This document shows, piece after piece, positions 9,621 through 17,459 of a stretch of DNA of 64,000 nt. The translations under genes and the position numbers were made by a program. This DNA comes from PUPG01 sp964463915 (GTDB lineage: Bacteria; Bacteroidota; Bacteroidia; Bacteroidales; UBA7960). Where the stretch lies: positions 1 to 64,000 of the forward strand of contig CAYXEH010000006.1 in the NCBI GenBank assembly GCA_964463915.1. The letters run 5' to 3'. Numbering within the stretch: the first letter of the stretch is position 1; every line of letters starts with the position of its first letter. Under the pieces are notes generated by a model. That model ran no database searches. It worked only from the letters and a program-made list of their open reading frames with translations, and was not told the origin of the DNA.

Positions 9621-10277
9621 TTACAGCTTACTGCCAAAAGCAAGATCGCCGGCGTCGCCCAATCCCGGAACAATATATGCCTTGGCTGTCAGTTCATCAT
9701 CTACCGCACCGAGCCAGAGGGTGTATTCGTCATTGGGCATGTTTTTTCTAACATACTCAACTCCCTGGTTGCTGGCCAGAATGGAAACAATGTGGGTATG
9801 TAAGGGCTCCCCCTTGCTCATCAGTTCTTTGTAACTCAATATCATGGAAGCTCCTGTGGCCAGCATCGGGTCACTGATAATTAATACCTTTTCGGATAAC
9901 GGAGGACCGGAAACATATTCAACCTGGATATCAAACCGGCCATCCTTCCGGTGTTTGCGGTACGCAGAAATAAAGGCATTCTCTGCGCCATCATACAAAT
10001 TGAGTAACCCCTGGTGCATAGGAAGACCGGCCCTGAGAATGGTTGCAATGACAGGTTGTTCGGAAAGGACCTCACATGAAGCCACTCCCAGGCTTGTGAT
10101 TACCTCTTTCTTTTTCCATTCCAGTTTCTTGCTGATCTCATAAGCAAAAATCTCACCGGCGCGCTCCATATTTTTCCGAAACCGGAGGCTGTCCTTTTGA
10201 ATTTCAGCGTCCCGCATTTCAGCAATATACTGGCTCAACAGGGAGGAAGTATCTCCCAAAACTCGGATTCTAGGCAT
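9621..10277 (-). CDS. upp: Uracil phosphoribosyltransferase
   Basis: Pyrimidine salvage enzyme (uracil + PRPP to UMP), about 218 aa from the chosen start. Family features: the dimer/substrate segment R-F-R-K-N-M-E-R, T-I-L-R-A-G-L-P-M, and the PRPP loop I-S-D-P-M-L-A-T-G-A-S, with C-terminal G-L-G-D-A-G-D. I chose the ATG at 10277 rather than 10319 because it gives the family's normal N-terminus (MPRIRVLG); it overlaps the upstream transferase gene by 8 bases, consistent with coupling. Confidence 0.95.
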   Translation of the reverse strand: MPRIRVLGDTSSLLSQYIAEMRDAEIQKDSLRFRKNMERAGEIFAYEISKKLEWKKKEVITSLGVASCEVLSEQPVIATILRAGLPMHQGLLNLYDGAENAFISAYRKHRKDGRFDIQVEYVSGPPLSEKVLIISDPMLATGASMILSYKELMSKGEPLHTHIVSILASNQGVEYVRKNMPNDEYTLWLGAVDDELTAKAYIVPGLGDAGDLAFGSKL

Positions 10278-11232
10278 TTTTCTGTCTTTTACAACGGTTC
10301 TTAATCCAACGGTAGCCATCCAGCATAGATTCCAAAGGGATTGGCATTTTATTCATAATGATACGCAAAAATACACATTCTTCTGATCCAAACCCACGAT
10401 AAAAGCGGGCAAGGCCCGGATCAACCGAGCCTTCAAAATCAAGCACCAGCTCTTTGCCGGCATGTTCCTGAATAAAATGATCAATCAACAGGCTCATCGC
10501 CCCATTATTCCTGGCCTCCGGAGTGCTTCCTGAAAAAAGCAACACCACTTTATGATGGCTTTTAAAAAACACGATGCCGGCACAAAGATTATTGGTAGAA
10601 GAATAAGCAAATCGTAAGCAGACCATGTTTTTGTGCATACCGGCATAAATCAGATGTTTGAGTACCCCGTAGTCCTTCCCGGCAAAAGGCACTCCCTGTT
10701 TGCCCCTGTTCTGGCGGAAAGCCCGGATAATATCTTCGGGTCGCCCGGCATTGGTGACAAACACTTTCTTTGCACGTGCTTTTTTGATATTGCGCCGCGT
10801 ATTTGCCGAGTATCTTTTCTCCAGGTGAGCATATGGAGAGATCAGATCCAGTTCGTGGGTAATACCTTTCCCCCTGAGTAAAGGATGCTGGTCAGACAGG
10901 AGATTGTAGGTATTCAGGTTGAAATCCGCAAACCGGAATTCCCCGGGAATGGCCTCCAGGAACCGTTCAGTAACCCCTTCATTCAACCTGTATGTACTGA
11001 AAACGCCAAGCTGCTGAATAAAAAACGGCTGGTAAATATATTTTATGCTGAGTTTTTTCCGGAATGGGAGGGGCATTACTGCGCAGTAATCATCTTCTAC
11101 CAATGCATCCCAGTTGTCTGATGTCATATCCAGGTACCAGGAGTATGCATAAAACATTCCGTTCACAGAATGGTCAATGCAATGATCCCATTTCGAAAAA
11201 TCAATGTTATCGTGTCTGATGTAATGGATCAT
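10270..11232 (-). CDS. FemAB/GNAT-like acyl- or aminoacyltransferase
   Basis: A 320 aa protein with tandem GNAT-like folds of the FemAB/acetyltransferase-6 type. Seen: an N-terminal half with W-D-A-L-V-E-D-D-Y and M-P-L-P-F-R-K-K, the central R-Y-S-A-N-T-R-R-N-I-K-K-A turn common to these enzymes, and a C-terminal half with A-G-I-V-F-F and D-F-E-G-S-V-D-P-G-L-A-R-F-Y-R-G-F-G. Family members add amino acids to peptidoglycan or modify exopolysaccharide; neither acceptor can be assigned here. It overlaps the deacetylase gene upstream by 26 bases and upp downstream by 8, so the three are one unit. Confidence 0.82.
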   Translation of the reverse strand: MIHYIRHDNIDFSKWDHCIDHSVNGMFYAYSWYLDMTSDNWDALVEDDYCAVMPLPFRKKLSIKYIYQPFFIQQLGVFSTYRLNEGVTERFLEAIPGEFRFADFNLNTYNLLSDQHPLLRGKGITHELDLISPYAHLEKRYSANTRRNIKKARAKKVFVTNAGRPEDIIRAFRQNRGKQGVPFAGKDYGVLKHLIYAGMHKNMVCLRFAYSSTNNLCAGIVFFKSHHKVVLLFSGSTPEARNNGAMSLLIDHFIQEHAGKELVLDFEGSVDPGLARFYRGFGSEECVFLRIIMNKMPIPLESMLDGYRWIKNRCKRQKNA

Positions 11233-12562
11233 AGCTTTCTTTATGTTTCAGGGATGCAAGACGAAACATCTCTTCATAGACCTTATCCCATCCCTGCCAG
11301 TCATCCCGCCCTGACAATGAATCGTTGTGCCACAAACTGACAAACATCCCGCCCACCTGCACTGTTTCATCGAGCAGTTTTTTGATCACCTCAAGGGCTT
11401 TGCCGGGAGAAAGCTGCAGGTAGTCGCGTAGCGTACCGTCCATCACGGCAAAGGGAACAATGGTCAGCGGAGTGACACTTTCACTTTCCAGGTCATAGAA
11501 GGGATAAGGTGTACAGATACTCGCTCTGAATCCGGGCTGACTCGCATATCCCATGGTAAAATCATGGGTAATATTATTTCGCAACAGGCGCTGATAAGTG
11601 GCCGGAAGATCCATCATCAGATAATGCTGCCTGCTATAGCATATTTCCTGCTGTAAAATATTGGACAGTCTGGATAACTCATGCTCCAGCAATGATTCTT
11701 CCCTGGTGGAGGCCACGCTCGGATGAATGCCGGTACGACCATAATCGTTCATCTTTTTAACCAGGGAAAAGAAGGCCCCTGAATAGAAAGGTATGTTTTT
11801 GTCATAGGGCCCGAAGTCACCACAGAGAAAAAAGTACACCGCCCGGATGCCACTCTGCTTATATAATGCTATCTGGCGGTCATAAGTATCAAAAGGGTCT
11901 TTTTCCTTTCCGGCCAACACGCGAAAACGTTCAGCAAGAGAAGAAAAATCAAGTCTCAGCGCTGACCGCAAAACACCCAGTAAGGTACGCATAATGCCCC
12001 TGCCTCTATAGGCATATGCCACATCAATGTCATAGGTGGGCAAAAAAGTGAAGGAAGGCTCATTAAACCTGCAGGCAGGATATAATTCCTGCAATTTCCC
12101 TTTAAGCAAAGATGCATACTGGTTCACCAGGGGCTTGTCCAAAAAATTATTCCTGTAGGCAAAGGACGAAGTGGCATCAAAACGCCAGTGGATATCTTTT
12201 TTGTGTGGAAGGTATTCCTCATAACGGCTAACCAGGTAAAAAACGGCAGCAAACAGATCGAAATCAAGACCCTGTATTTCTGTATCAGCACGTCCGGGAA
12301 ACAATAAAGGAAGAACTTTGCTGTGGCGAATCTCCGGTACAAAAAAATGTACTCCTCTTTCTGATAAAAACCCATGGGCCGGAATATGCAAACCTTCCAG
12401 CCCCACTTTCTCCCGGCTATAAATGATCTTCGGCCCTTTATGCGCATCCGCCACTTCCTTATCATCGGTAAGCTGCCATTTGCACCTGAGCAAATGGCCC
12501 ATAACCAACCGGGTCACATATTCAATTCTGCTGGTTATCCGGGGAGAAAAAACCACTATCAT
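11207..12562 (-). CDS. Polysaccharide deacetylase family protein with N-terminal DUF7033-like domain
   Basis: A 451 aa protein. The N-terminal 170 residues (including D-L-F-A-A-V-F-Y-L-V-S-R-Y-E-E-Y) match the domain usually placed before the deacetylase barrel in Bacteroidota. The second half holds P-T-Y-D-I-D-V-A-Y (the metal-binding T-x-D-x-D motif), G-I-H-P-S (H-x-x-x-S) and W-H-N-D-S near 420. No signal peptide is visible, so it is likely cytoplasmic. Together with the FemAB-like partner it suggests envelope glycan or glycolipid modification; a precise substrate cannot be inferred. Confidence 0.85.
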   Translation of the reverse strand: MIVVFSPRITSRIEYVTRLVMGHLLRCKWQLTDDKEVADAHKGPKIIYSREKVGLEGLHIPAHGFLSERGVHFFVPEIRHSKVLPLLFPGRADTEIQGLDFDLFAAVFYLVSRYEEYLPHKKDIHWRFDATSSFAYRNNFLDKPLVNQYASLLKGKLQELYPACRFNEPSFTFLPTYDIDVAYAYRGRGIMRTLLGVLRSALRLDFSSLAERFRVLAGKEKDPFDTYDRQIALYKQSGIRAVYFFLCGDFGPYDKNIPFYSGAFFSLVKKMNDYGRTGIHPSVASTREESLLEHELSRLSNILQQEICYSRQHYLMMDLPATYQRLLRNNITHDFTMGYASQPGFRASICTPYPFYDLESESVTPLTIVPFAVMDGTLRDYLQLSPGKALEVIKKLLDETVQVGGMFVSLWHNDSLSGRDDWQGWDKVYEEMFRLASLKHKESYDPLHQTR

Positions 12563-12652
12563 GCGCGCGGAATTAAAAATCTGAAGGTAAAGGTAAAAGT
12601 AAATTTACACATACCCCCGGAAATTCTGCCCTGTCGTCTCCCTGCGCTGTCT

Positions 12653-13372
12653 TTAAAGAAGTCCCTCATCGGCAAAGCTGAAATACTGCTCATGGGCCAC
12701 GATCAGGTGATCAAGTACGGGTAAATCCAGAAAAGCCCCTGCCTCTTTGCATTGACGGGTAATGCGTTGATCGTTCGGGCTGGGTTTCAGCTGCCCGCTG
12801 GGATGGTTGTGGCAAAGAATGATCCCGCTGGCGTTCTGCTCCAGCGCAAGCCTGAAAATTTTTTTCGGATCAGCCACCGTACCCGCCACACTGCCTTCAC
12901 TTATGCAAATGGTACGCTGCACCCTGTTGCCCCGGTTCAGCACCATGATCCAGAACTCCTCACATGAAAGATCGGCGATCAGCGGGTGCATGATCTCAAA
13001 GGCATCCCGGCTGCAACTGATTCTCGTTTTCGCCAGACCCTCCGAAAGCCGGCGTCGCCTTCCCAGTTCCATCACGGCAATGATATTACTGGCTTTGGCT
13101 TCACCAATGCCCCGGAAACGCAATAAATCAGGGATTTCAAGTTTGCCCAGTTCGGCCAGGTTATTGGAAACACTTCCCAGAATCATTTTTGATAACTCTA
13201 CCGCTGATACTCTGGCTGTGCCGGAACCAATGACGATGGCAAGTAATTCTGCATCCGAAAGGGCTTTCCTGCTTTTGGTCAATAATTTTTCCCTGGGGCG
13301 GTCATCTTCCGCCCAACTTTTGATCCCTGCGAGGGAAACTAACGGATAAGGTTGTTTTGTTTCATGTTGCAT
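12653..13372 (-). CDS. radC: RadC family JAB-domain protein
   Basis: A 239 aa RadC homologue. The N-terminal helix-hairpin-helix region (F-R-G-I-G-E-A-K-A) precedes the JAB/MPN metalloprotease-like domain with E-x-n-H-x-H-x10-D: the H-N-H-P-S-G motif and a following N-D-Q-R-I are visible. Despite its DNA-repair name, a direct role for RadC in repair is uncertain. It lies 90 bases upstream of the deacetylase operon and follows the tRNA-Glu terminator, so it likely has its own promoter. Confidence 0.94.
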   Translation of the reverse strand: MQHETKQPYPLVSLAGIKSWAEDDRPREKLLTKSRKALSDAELLAIVIGSGTARVSAVELSKMILGSVSNNLAELGKLEIPDLLRFRGIGEAKASNIIAVMELGRRRRLSEGLAKTRISCSRDAFEIMHPLIADLSCEEFWIMVLNRGNRVQRTICISEGSVAGTVADPKKIFRLALEQNASGIILCHNHPSGQLKPSPNDQRITRQCKEAGAFLDLPVLDHLIVAHEQYFSFADEGLL

Positions 13373-13420
13373 CCTATATTTTTTAAGACCGGCTCAATAT
13401 AGGAAGCAATCAGGTATAAA

Positions 13421-13450
13421 AAAAGGACCTTTCCGGTGAAAGGTCCTTTT
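13421..13450 (-). terminator. Rho-independent terminator after tRNA-Glu copy 1
   Basis: AAAGGACCTTTC and its complement flank a CCGG/T loop, and on the minus strand the stem is followed by a run of seven U. It directly abuts the encoded CCA of the tRNA. Confidence 0.9.
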
Positions 13451-13452
13451 GG

Positions 13453-13524
13453 TAGCCCGTAGGGGATTCGAACCCCTGTTACCAGGATGAAAACCTGGCG
13501 TCCTAACCCCTAGACGAACGGGCC
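13453..13524 (-). tRNA. tRNA-Glu (anticodon TTC), copy 1
   Basis: A 72-base cloverleaf on the minus strand: acceptor GGCCCGT with ACGGGCT, anticodon stem CCAGG/CCTGG enclosing T-T-TTC-A-T, T arm with GTTCGAATC. Discriminator A and then an encoded CCA (13452-13450). Identical over all 72 bases to the copy at 13883. Confidence 0.97.
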
Positions 13525-13587
13525 GTAAACACGTGGCGGGAATATGCATTTTTCTACAAATCCACAAAGAACCGCCACCCGGAATAT

Positions 13588-13842
13588 CTATTGCAAATTG
13601 TTCACGTGACGCGTCAGCTTGCCTTTCAGATTGGCCGCTTTGTTCTTATGAATCACGGATTTCTTTGCCAGACGGTCAATCATAGAGATCACACGGGGCA
13701 AGCTTTTTTCTGCCTCGGACTTACTCTCCATGCCACGAATTTTTCTAACCGCTGTGCGTGTGCTTTTGGCATAATACCTGTTCCTCAATTTTTTTGCATT
13801 GTCGGAACGGACTCTTTTCTTCGCTGATTTATGGTTTGCCAT
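13588..13842 (-). CDS. rpsT: 30S ribosomal protein S20
   Basis: An 84 aa, very basic protein starting MANHKSAKKRVRSD, the standard S20 N-terminus, with conserved R-N-R-Y and V-I-H-K-N-K-A-A-N-L-K segments. S20 binds 16S rRNA early in small-subunit assembly. It sits between two identical tRNA-Glu genes on the same strand, and the single good promoter and single terminator around the trio suggest one transcript processed at the tRNAs. Confidence 0.97.
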   Translation of the reverse strand: MANHKSAKKRVRSDNAKKLRNRYYAKSTRTAVRKIRGMESKSEAEKSLPRVISMIDRLAKKSVIHKNKAANLKGKLTRHVNNLQ

Positions 13843-13882
13843 AATGCCTCGTTAAAATGATTTCTTTGTAAAATCTGGTTTG

Positions 13883-13954
13883 TAGCCCGTAGGGGATTCG
13901 AACCCCTGTTACCAGGATGAAAACCTGGCGTCCTAACCCCTAGACGAACGGGCC
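13883..13954 (-). tRNA. tRNA-Glu (anticodon TTC), copy 2
   Basis: Same 72 bases as copy 1, with anticodon TTC. Unlike copy 1, the bases after the discriminator read CAA rather than CCA, so its CCA must be added by the tRNA nucleotidyltransferase. First gene of the tRNA-Glu/rpsT/tRNA-Glu transcript. Confidence 0.97.
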
Positions 13955-14005
13955 ATGAACTTGTTCTCAACTTTTCCGGGGAAAATGTCCCGTCGAAAAG
14001 GAGTG

Positions 14006-14036
14006 CAAATGTATAACTATTTTCCAAATCCACAAA
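14006..14036 (-). promoter_or_regulatory. Bacteroidota promoter for the tRNA-Glu-rpsT operon
   Basis: On the minus strand TTTG (14036-14033), 19 bases, then TACATTTG (14013-14006), both perfect to the -33/-7 consensus with the right spacing. It lies about 50 bases upstream of tRNA-Glu copy 2. Confidence 0.75.
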
Positions 14037-14223
14037 ATTGTTGTGGATTTTTTAGGGGTACCCTCCTTTGAAATATTCAGTCGGGCAAATTGCCTGCAAT
14101 AATACCAAAAAAAGCTGACAAACCCTGACCGGCAGGCTGATCATGGAGCCTGATAATGAATAAGAAAATTCAAACTTTTTCAGCCAACTATACGCACAAC
14201 CCATATTGTTTGATAGTTTTTTA

Positions 14224-14231
14224 TATATTTG
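14224..14231 (+). promoter_or_regulatory. Bacteroidota -7 box (TATATTTG)
   Basis: A perfect TAnnTTTG 67 bases before the ATG at 14299. TTG occurs 15 bases upstream, a shorter spacing than usual. The implied leader of about 60 bases is A-rich, fitting a strongly expressed surface lipoprotein. Confidence 0.5.
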
Positions 14232-14298
14232 TAGCGTACAATAACGGCTACAATCATTCTAACCCATTAAAAGATTAACCAATACAAAACAAGCACTT

Positions 14299-16020
14299 AT
14301 GAAAAACATTAACTTTAAGCTTTTAGCTGTAGTATTGATTACTGCGGGACTCTTCGCCAGCTGCGGGCTAAACAAGATGGCAAGAAACTATGACGAAGGG
14401 GTTCGCTATACCCCTGAAACCAACCCCCTGGAGAACCATGGCGGGCAGGTTGCCATAGATGTTGACGGACGGGTTGGTGAAGACTATTTTCACCGCAATG
14501 CCGTGGTGGAACTTACCCCGGTGCTGAAATATCAGGACACCGAAACGGAGTTGGAAACTGTCACACTGCGCGGAAGCAGAACAACCACGACAGGAACCAT
14601 GGTCGATCGTGACCGGACCACCAGCTTCGACATGAACAACGTGGTGGATTACCATTCTGACATGCTTAACTCGGAACTGTACATACGCGCCAAACTTTAT
14701 CGTGAAGGACGTGAAGACAGGGCCAGGGAACTTCCCGAGAGAAAAGTGGCAGATGGCGTGATCATGACAGCCCAAAGGATCAAAAAGGATCACGAAGGGT
14801 CACTGGCACCCCACGAGTATGAGGAAGAAGTGATTATCTCCAAATCAGCAGACATTTACTTCGCCTACATGCGCCATAACCTCAACTGGCGTCTTGATCT
14901 CAATAGTGCCGATGAAGCTCAGGAGAAGATCGAAGACCTTACGGAATTTATTCAGAGAGGCTGGGAACTCAAAGCTGTTGACGTAGATGCATGGGCTTCT
15001 CCTGAAGGTGAAGTTGCCTATAACGAAGAACTTTCAGAAGATCGTGCAGAAACCGGTGAGGAATACATTACCGACCTTTTTGAGGACAAAGAAGTAGAAA
15101 TGCCCGAACCCACAGTTGAAGCAAAAGGCGAAGACTTTGACGGATTCATGGTGAAACTGGATGCTTCCGACCTGCCCGACAAACAGGCGATTGCCAATGT
15201 GATTAATTCCCAGATCGAGCCTGCAGAACGTGAAAGGAGAATCAAGGACATGACGCTGATCTATGAAGAGATTGAAGAATTACTCGAACCCCTGCGTCGT
15301 GCTGAGATCACTGTACATGCCTATGAACCTAAGCTGACACGTGAAGAGATCTCAGGTCTTGCCCTGAGCGACCCTTCCCAGCTTGATGAGAAAGAACTGC
15401 TTTTTGCTGCCACACTCACTGACAACCCACAAAACAAACTGGCCATTTACCGCTCAGCCCAGGAGCTTTTCCCGAGAAGTTACAAGGGATTCAACAATGC
15501 TGCAGTGATTCTGCTTGAGCAGGGTGATGCGGAACAAGCCGCGGAATACCTTGAAAGGGCCAATCAACTTGCCCCGGGCAACGGTCACGTTCAAAATAAC
15601 ATGGGCATCATAGCTGCATGGGAATATGACGATGAAAACGCCATGTCCATGTTCGAAGCAGCCAAAGCACAGGGCATTGATGCTGACTACAACATTGGGG
15701 TAACCCAGATCAGAGAAGGGGACTATCAGGCTGCCCTGAATTCATTCTCCGGACACACCTGCAAATTTAATGTAGCACTGGCCCAGCTTATGGCAGGAAA
15801 TGAATCCCAGGCCGTAAATACCCTGAACTGTGCACCTGAATGCGCCCAGGTTGCTTACCTGAAGGCCGTAATTGCTGCAAGGAATAACGATGCAACGGCA
15901 CTGTATGAAAACCTGCGCCGCTCCATTGAACTCAATCCTGACATGGCGCAAACTGCCATCAATGATCTCGAATTTATGGACTTCTTCGGACAAAGTGAAT
16001 TCCAGAGCATTGTTCAGTAA
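14299..16020 (+). CDS. Large lipoprotein with OmpA-like segment and TPR repeats
   Basis: A 573 aa acidic protein with signal and lipobox Cys22 (F-A-S-C). Residues about 45-220 look beta-rich (Q-V-A-I-D-V-D-G-R-V, E-L-T-P-V-L-K-Y). Around 230-265 the pattern D-A-W-A-S-P-E-G-E, then N-E-E-L-S-E-D-R-A, is what the OmpA-like peptidoglycan-binding domain shows at its core, here split by an insertion of about 70 residues before I-T-V-H-A-Y-E-P. From about 375 to the end are TPR-like helices (A-I-Y-R-S-A-Q-E-L-F-P, A-A-E-Y-L-E-R-A-N-Q-L-A-P-G-N). It may link outer membrane, cell wall and a partner complex; I do not recognise a named gene. Confidence 0.8.
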   Translation: MKNINFKLLAVVLITAGLFASCGLNKMARNYDEGVRYTPETNPLENHGGQVAIDVDGRVGEDYFHRNAVVELTPVLKYQDTETELETVTLRGSRTTTTGTMVDRDRTTSFDMNNVVDYHSDMLNSELYIRAKLYREGREDRARELPERKVADGVIMTAQRIKKDHEGSLAPHEYEEEVIISKSADIYFAYMRHNLNWRLDLNSADEAQEKIEDLTEFIQRGWELKAVDVDAWASPEGEVAYNEELSEDRAETGEEYITDLFEDKEVEMPEPTVEAKGEDFDGFMVKLDASDLPDKQAIANVINSQIEPAERERRIKDMTLIYEEIEELLEPLRRAEITVHAYEPKLTREEISGLALSDPSQLDEKELLFAATLTDNPQNKLAIYRSAQELFPRSYKGFNNAAVILLEQGDAEQAAEYLERANQLAPGNGHVQNNMGIIAAWEYDDENAMSMFEAAKAQGIDADYNIGVTQIREGDYQAALNSFSGHTCKFNVALAQLMAGNESQAVNTLNCAPECAQVAYLKAVIAARNNDATALYENLRRSIELNPDMAQTAINDLEFMDFFGQSEFQSIVQ

Positions 16021-16047
16021 TCACAGTTCTTAGAATACCCAACGAAT

Positions 16048-16083
16048 AAAAAACGCCCTGGTTCGAACCAGGGCGTTTTTTTT
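16048..16083 (+). terminator. Rho-independent terminator after the TPR lipoprotein
   Basis: AAAACGCCCTGGTT and AACCAGGGCGTTTT form a near-perfect long stem with a CG/TTCG-like tip, followed by eight T. The flanking A run makes it potentially usable from the opposite strand for the deoxynucleoside kinase operon too. Confidence 0.92.
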
Positions 16084-16155
16084 ACAGCCGGGAAAAAGCG
16101 TGAGCCGGCAATCTATCTTGCCAGTATGCTATCTCTATGCAATCTCTTGTTACAG

Positions 16156-16794
16156 TCAGGGAAGCAGCTTCACAGAACTCATCCCCGCGGGATAGTCCTG
16201 GTTAATGGCCCTCAGCACCTTCTCAAGATGTGAAGGATAGGCCACAAAGTCAATGGCATTCACGTCCAGCACCAGGATTCGCAAACCCGGCTGTTGTTTC
16301 AGGTAATTAAAATAGCTGTTTTGGATCTTTTCAAGGTATTCATCCGAAATCTGCTGTTCATAGGAACGCCCCCTGGAACGAATATTCTGCTGAAGCCGGC
16401 TGGTAGACACGTAAAGGTGCACCAGCAGTTCAGGCCGGGGCACATTGGCATTCATAATATTGAATAGCGTCATGAATAACTGGTACTCATCTTCGCCCAG
16501 GGTCTTGCGTGCAAAAATCAATGATTTATTTAAAAAGTAATCAGAGATTGTAAAATCAGAAAAAAGGTCCTGGCTGGACAGTTCTTTTTGCAACTGCTTA
16601 TATCTTTCGGCCAGGAATGATAGCTCCAGGGGAAAGGCATATTTTTCCTGATTCTCATAAAACTTTCTCAGAAAAGGGTTTTCCTCGAATTGTTCAAGGA
16701 TCAGCTTCCCGTTATAGAGGGATGCAATTCTCGTGGCGAGGGTGGTTTTGCCGGCCCCGATATTCCCTTCAATTGCAATGTAATTATATCGCAT
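16156..16794 (-). CDS. Deoxynucleoside kinase
   Basis: About 212 aa from the ATG at 16794, which gives the usual start MRYNYIAIEGNIGAGKTT with the P-loop G-N-I-G-A-G-K-T. The longer reading from 16845 would add residues not seen in the family. Downstream are E-E-N-P-F-L, a D-Y-F-L-N-K-S segment and the lid R-S-R-G-R-S-Y-E. The enzyme phosphorylates deoxynucleosides (deoxyadenosine/deoxyguanosine/deoxycytidine types) in salvage; specificity is not certain. It follows folK by 19 bases, as in many Bacteroidota. Confidence 0.9.
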   Translation of the reverse strand: MRYNYIAIEGNIGAGKTTLATRIASLYNGKLILEQFEENPFLRKFYENQEKYAFPLELSFLAERYKQLQKELSSQDLFSDFTISDYFLNKSLIFARKTLGEDEYQLFMTLFNIMNANVPRPELLVHLYVSTSRLQQNIRSRGRSYEQQISDEYLEKIQNSYFNYLKQQPGLRILVLDVNAIDFVAYPSHLEKVLRAINQDYPAGMSSVKLLP

Positions 16795-16813
16795 TTCAAT
16801 ATGGATTAAATGG

Positions 16814-17329
16814 TCAGAGGGTCGAAGCGGCGTCCGGGGAACCACTTATTTTAGTTACGGCGGAATTGTCCCTGCAGCTTTCCAGCAATTCACTTACCGT
16901 TTGTTTCAAACGCGGATGTGTCAGCCCCGGATCAATCTCATGAAGGGGGATCAGGGTAAATTTTCTGAGATGCAATCGGGGGTGAGGAATGGTCAATTCC
17001 GGGGAGTCCATTACAAGGTCATCGTAAAACAGAATATCAAGATCAATCACCCTGGACAGCACTTTTCCGGCTTGTCTTTCCCTGCCCAGCTGTTTTTCGA
17101 TGGCCTGCAGGTTCCGGAGCAAATCACCGGGCGACATCGGGGTTTTCACCAAAACAACCTTATTCAGAAAATCGGGTTTGTTTGGGTCCATTCCCCAGGG
17201 TTCACTTTTGTAAAGCGCACTCTCCCTGACAGGAAATATCCCAACTTCCTGCATCCTTGAAAAAGCCAGGGAAAACGCCCGCTGAACATCTCCCTGATTG
17301 CCACCAAATAACAGATATACCCTATGCAT
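16814..17329 (-). CDS. folK: 2-amino-4-hydroxy-6-hydroxymethyldihydropteridine diphosphokinase
   Basis: A 171 aa enzyme of folate synthesis that transfers pyrophosphate from ATP to 6-hydroxymethyl-7,8-dihydropterin. Seen: L-L-F-G-G-N-Q-G-D at the N-terminus, L-N-K-V-V, the motif R-V-I-D-L-D-I-L-F-Y-D-D with the metal-binding aspartates, and I-P-H-P-R-L. It is the first gene of a two-gene operon with the deoxynucleoside kinase, divergent from sppA. Confidence 0.96.
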   Translation of the reverse strand: MHRVYLLFGGNQGDVQRAFSLAFSRMQEVGIFPVRESALYKSEPWGMDPNKPDFLNKVVLVKTPMSPGDLLRNLQAIEKQLGRERQAGKVLSRVIDLDILFYDDLVMDSPELTIPHPRLHLRKFTLIPLHEIDPGLTHPRLKQTVSELLESCRDNSAVTKISGSPDAASTL

Positions 17330-17459
17330 GACTTTAATATATAAACCCGGACAAAATTGAACAAAAAAAATGGCTTATCAAAATTTAGATAATTCCTATC
17401 TTTACCCAATAAATGTTTTATCCAAACCTCAATTTATTGCCATTTAAATAGACCACGCC

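Larger units (their letters stand above)
13955..14298. other. Divergent intergenic region between tRNA-Glu operon and lipoprotein gene
   Basis: This 344-base stretch has no gene that I can support. It holds the minus-strand promoter near 14006-14036 and, for the plus strand, a TATATTTG box at 14224-14231. The middle (about 14050-14200) is AT-rich with no repeat or strong hairpin that I can see. Confidence 0.6.
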
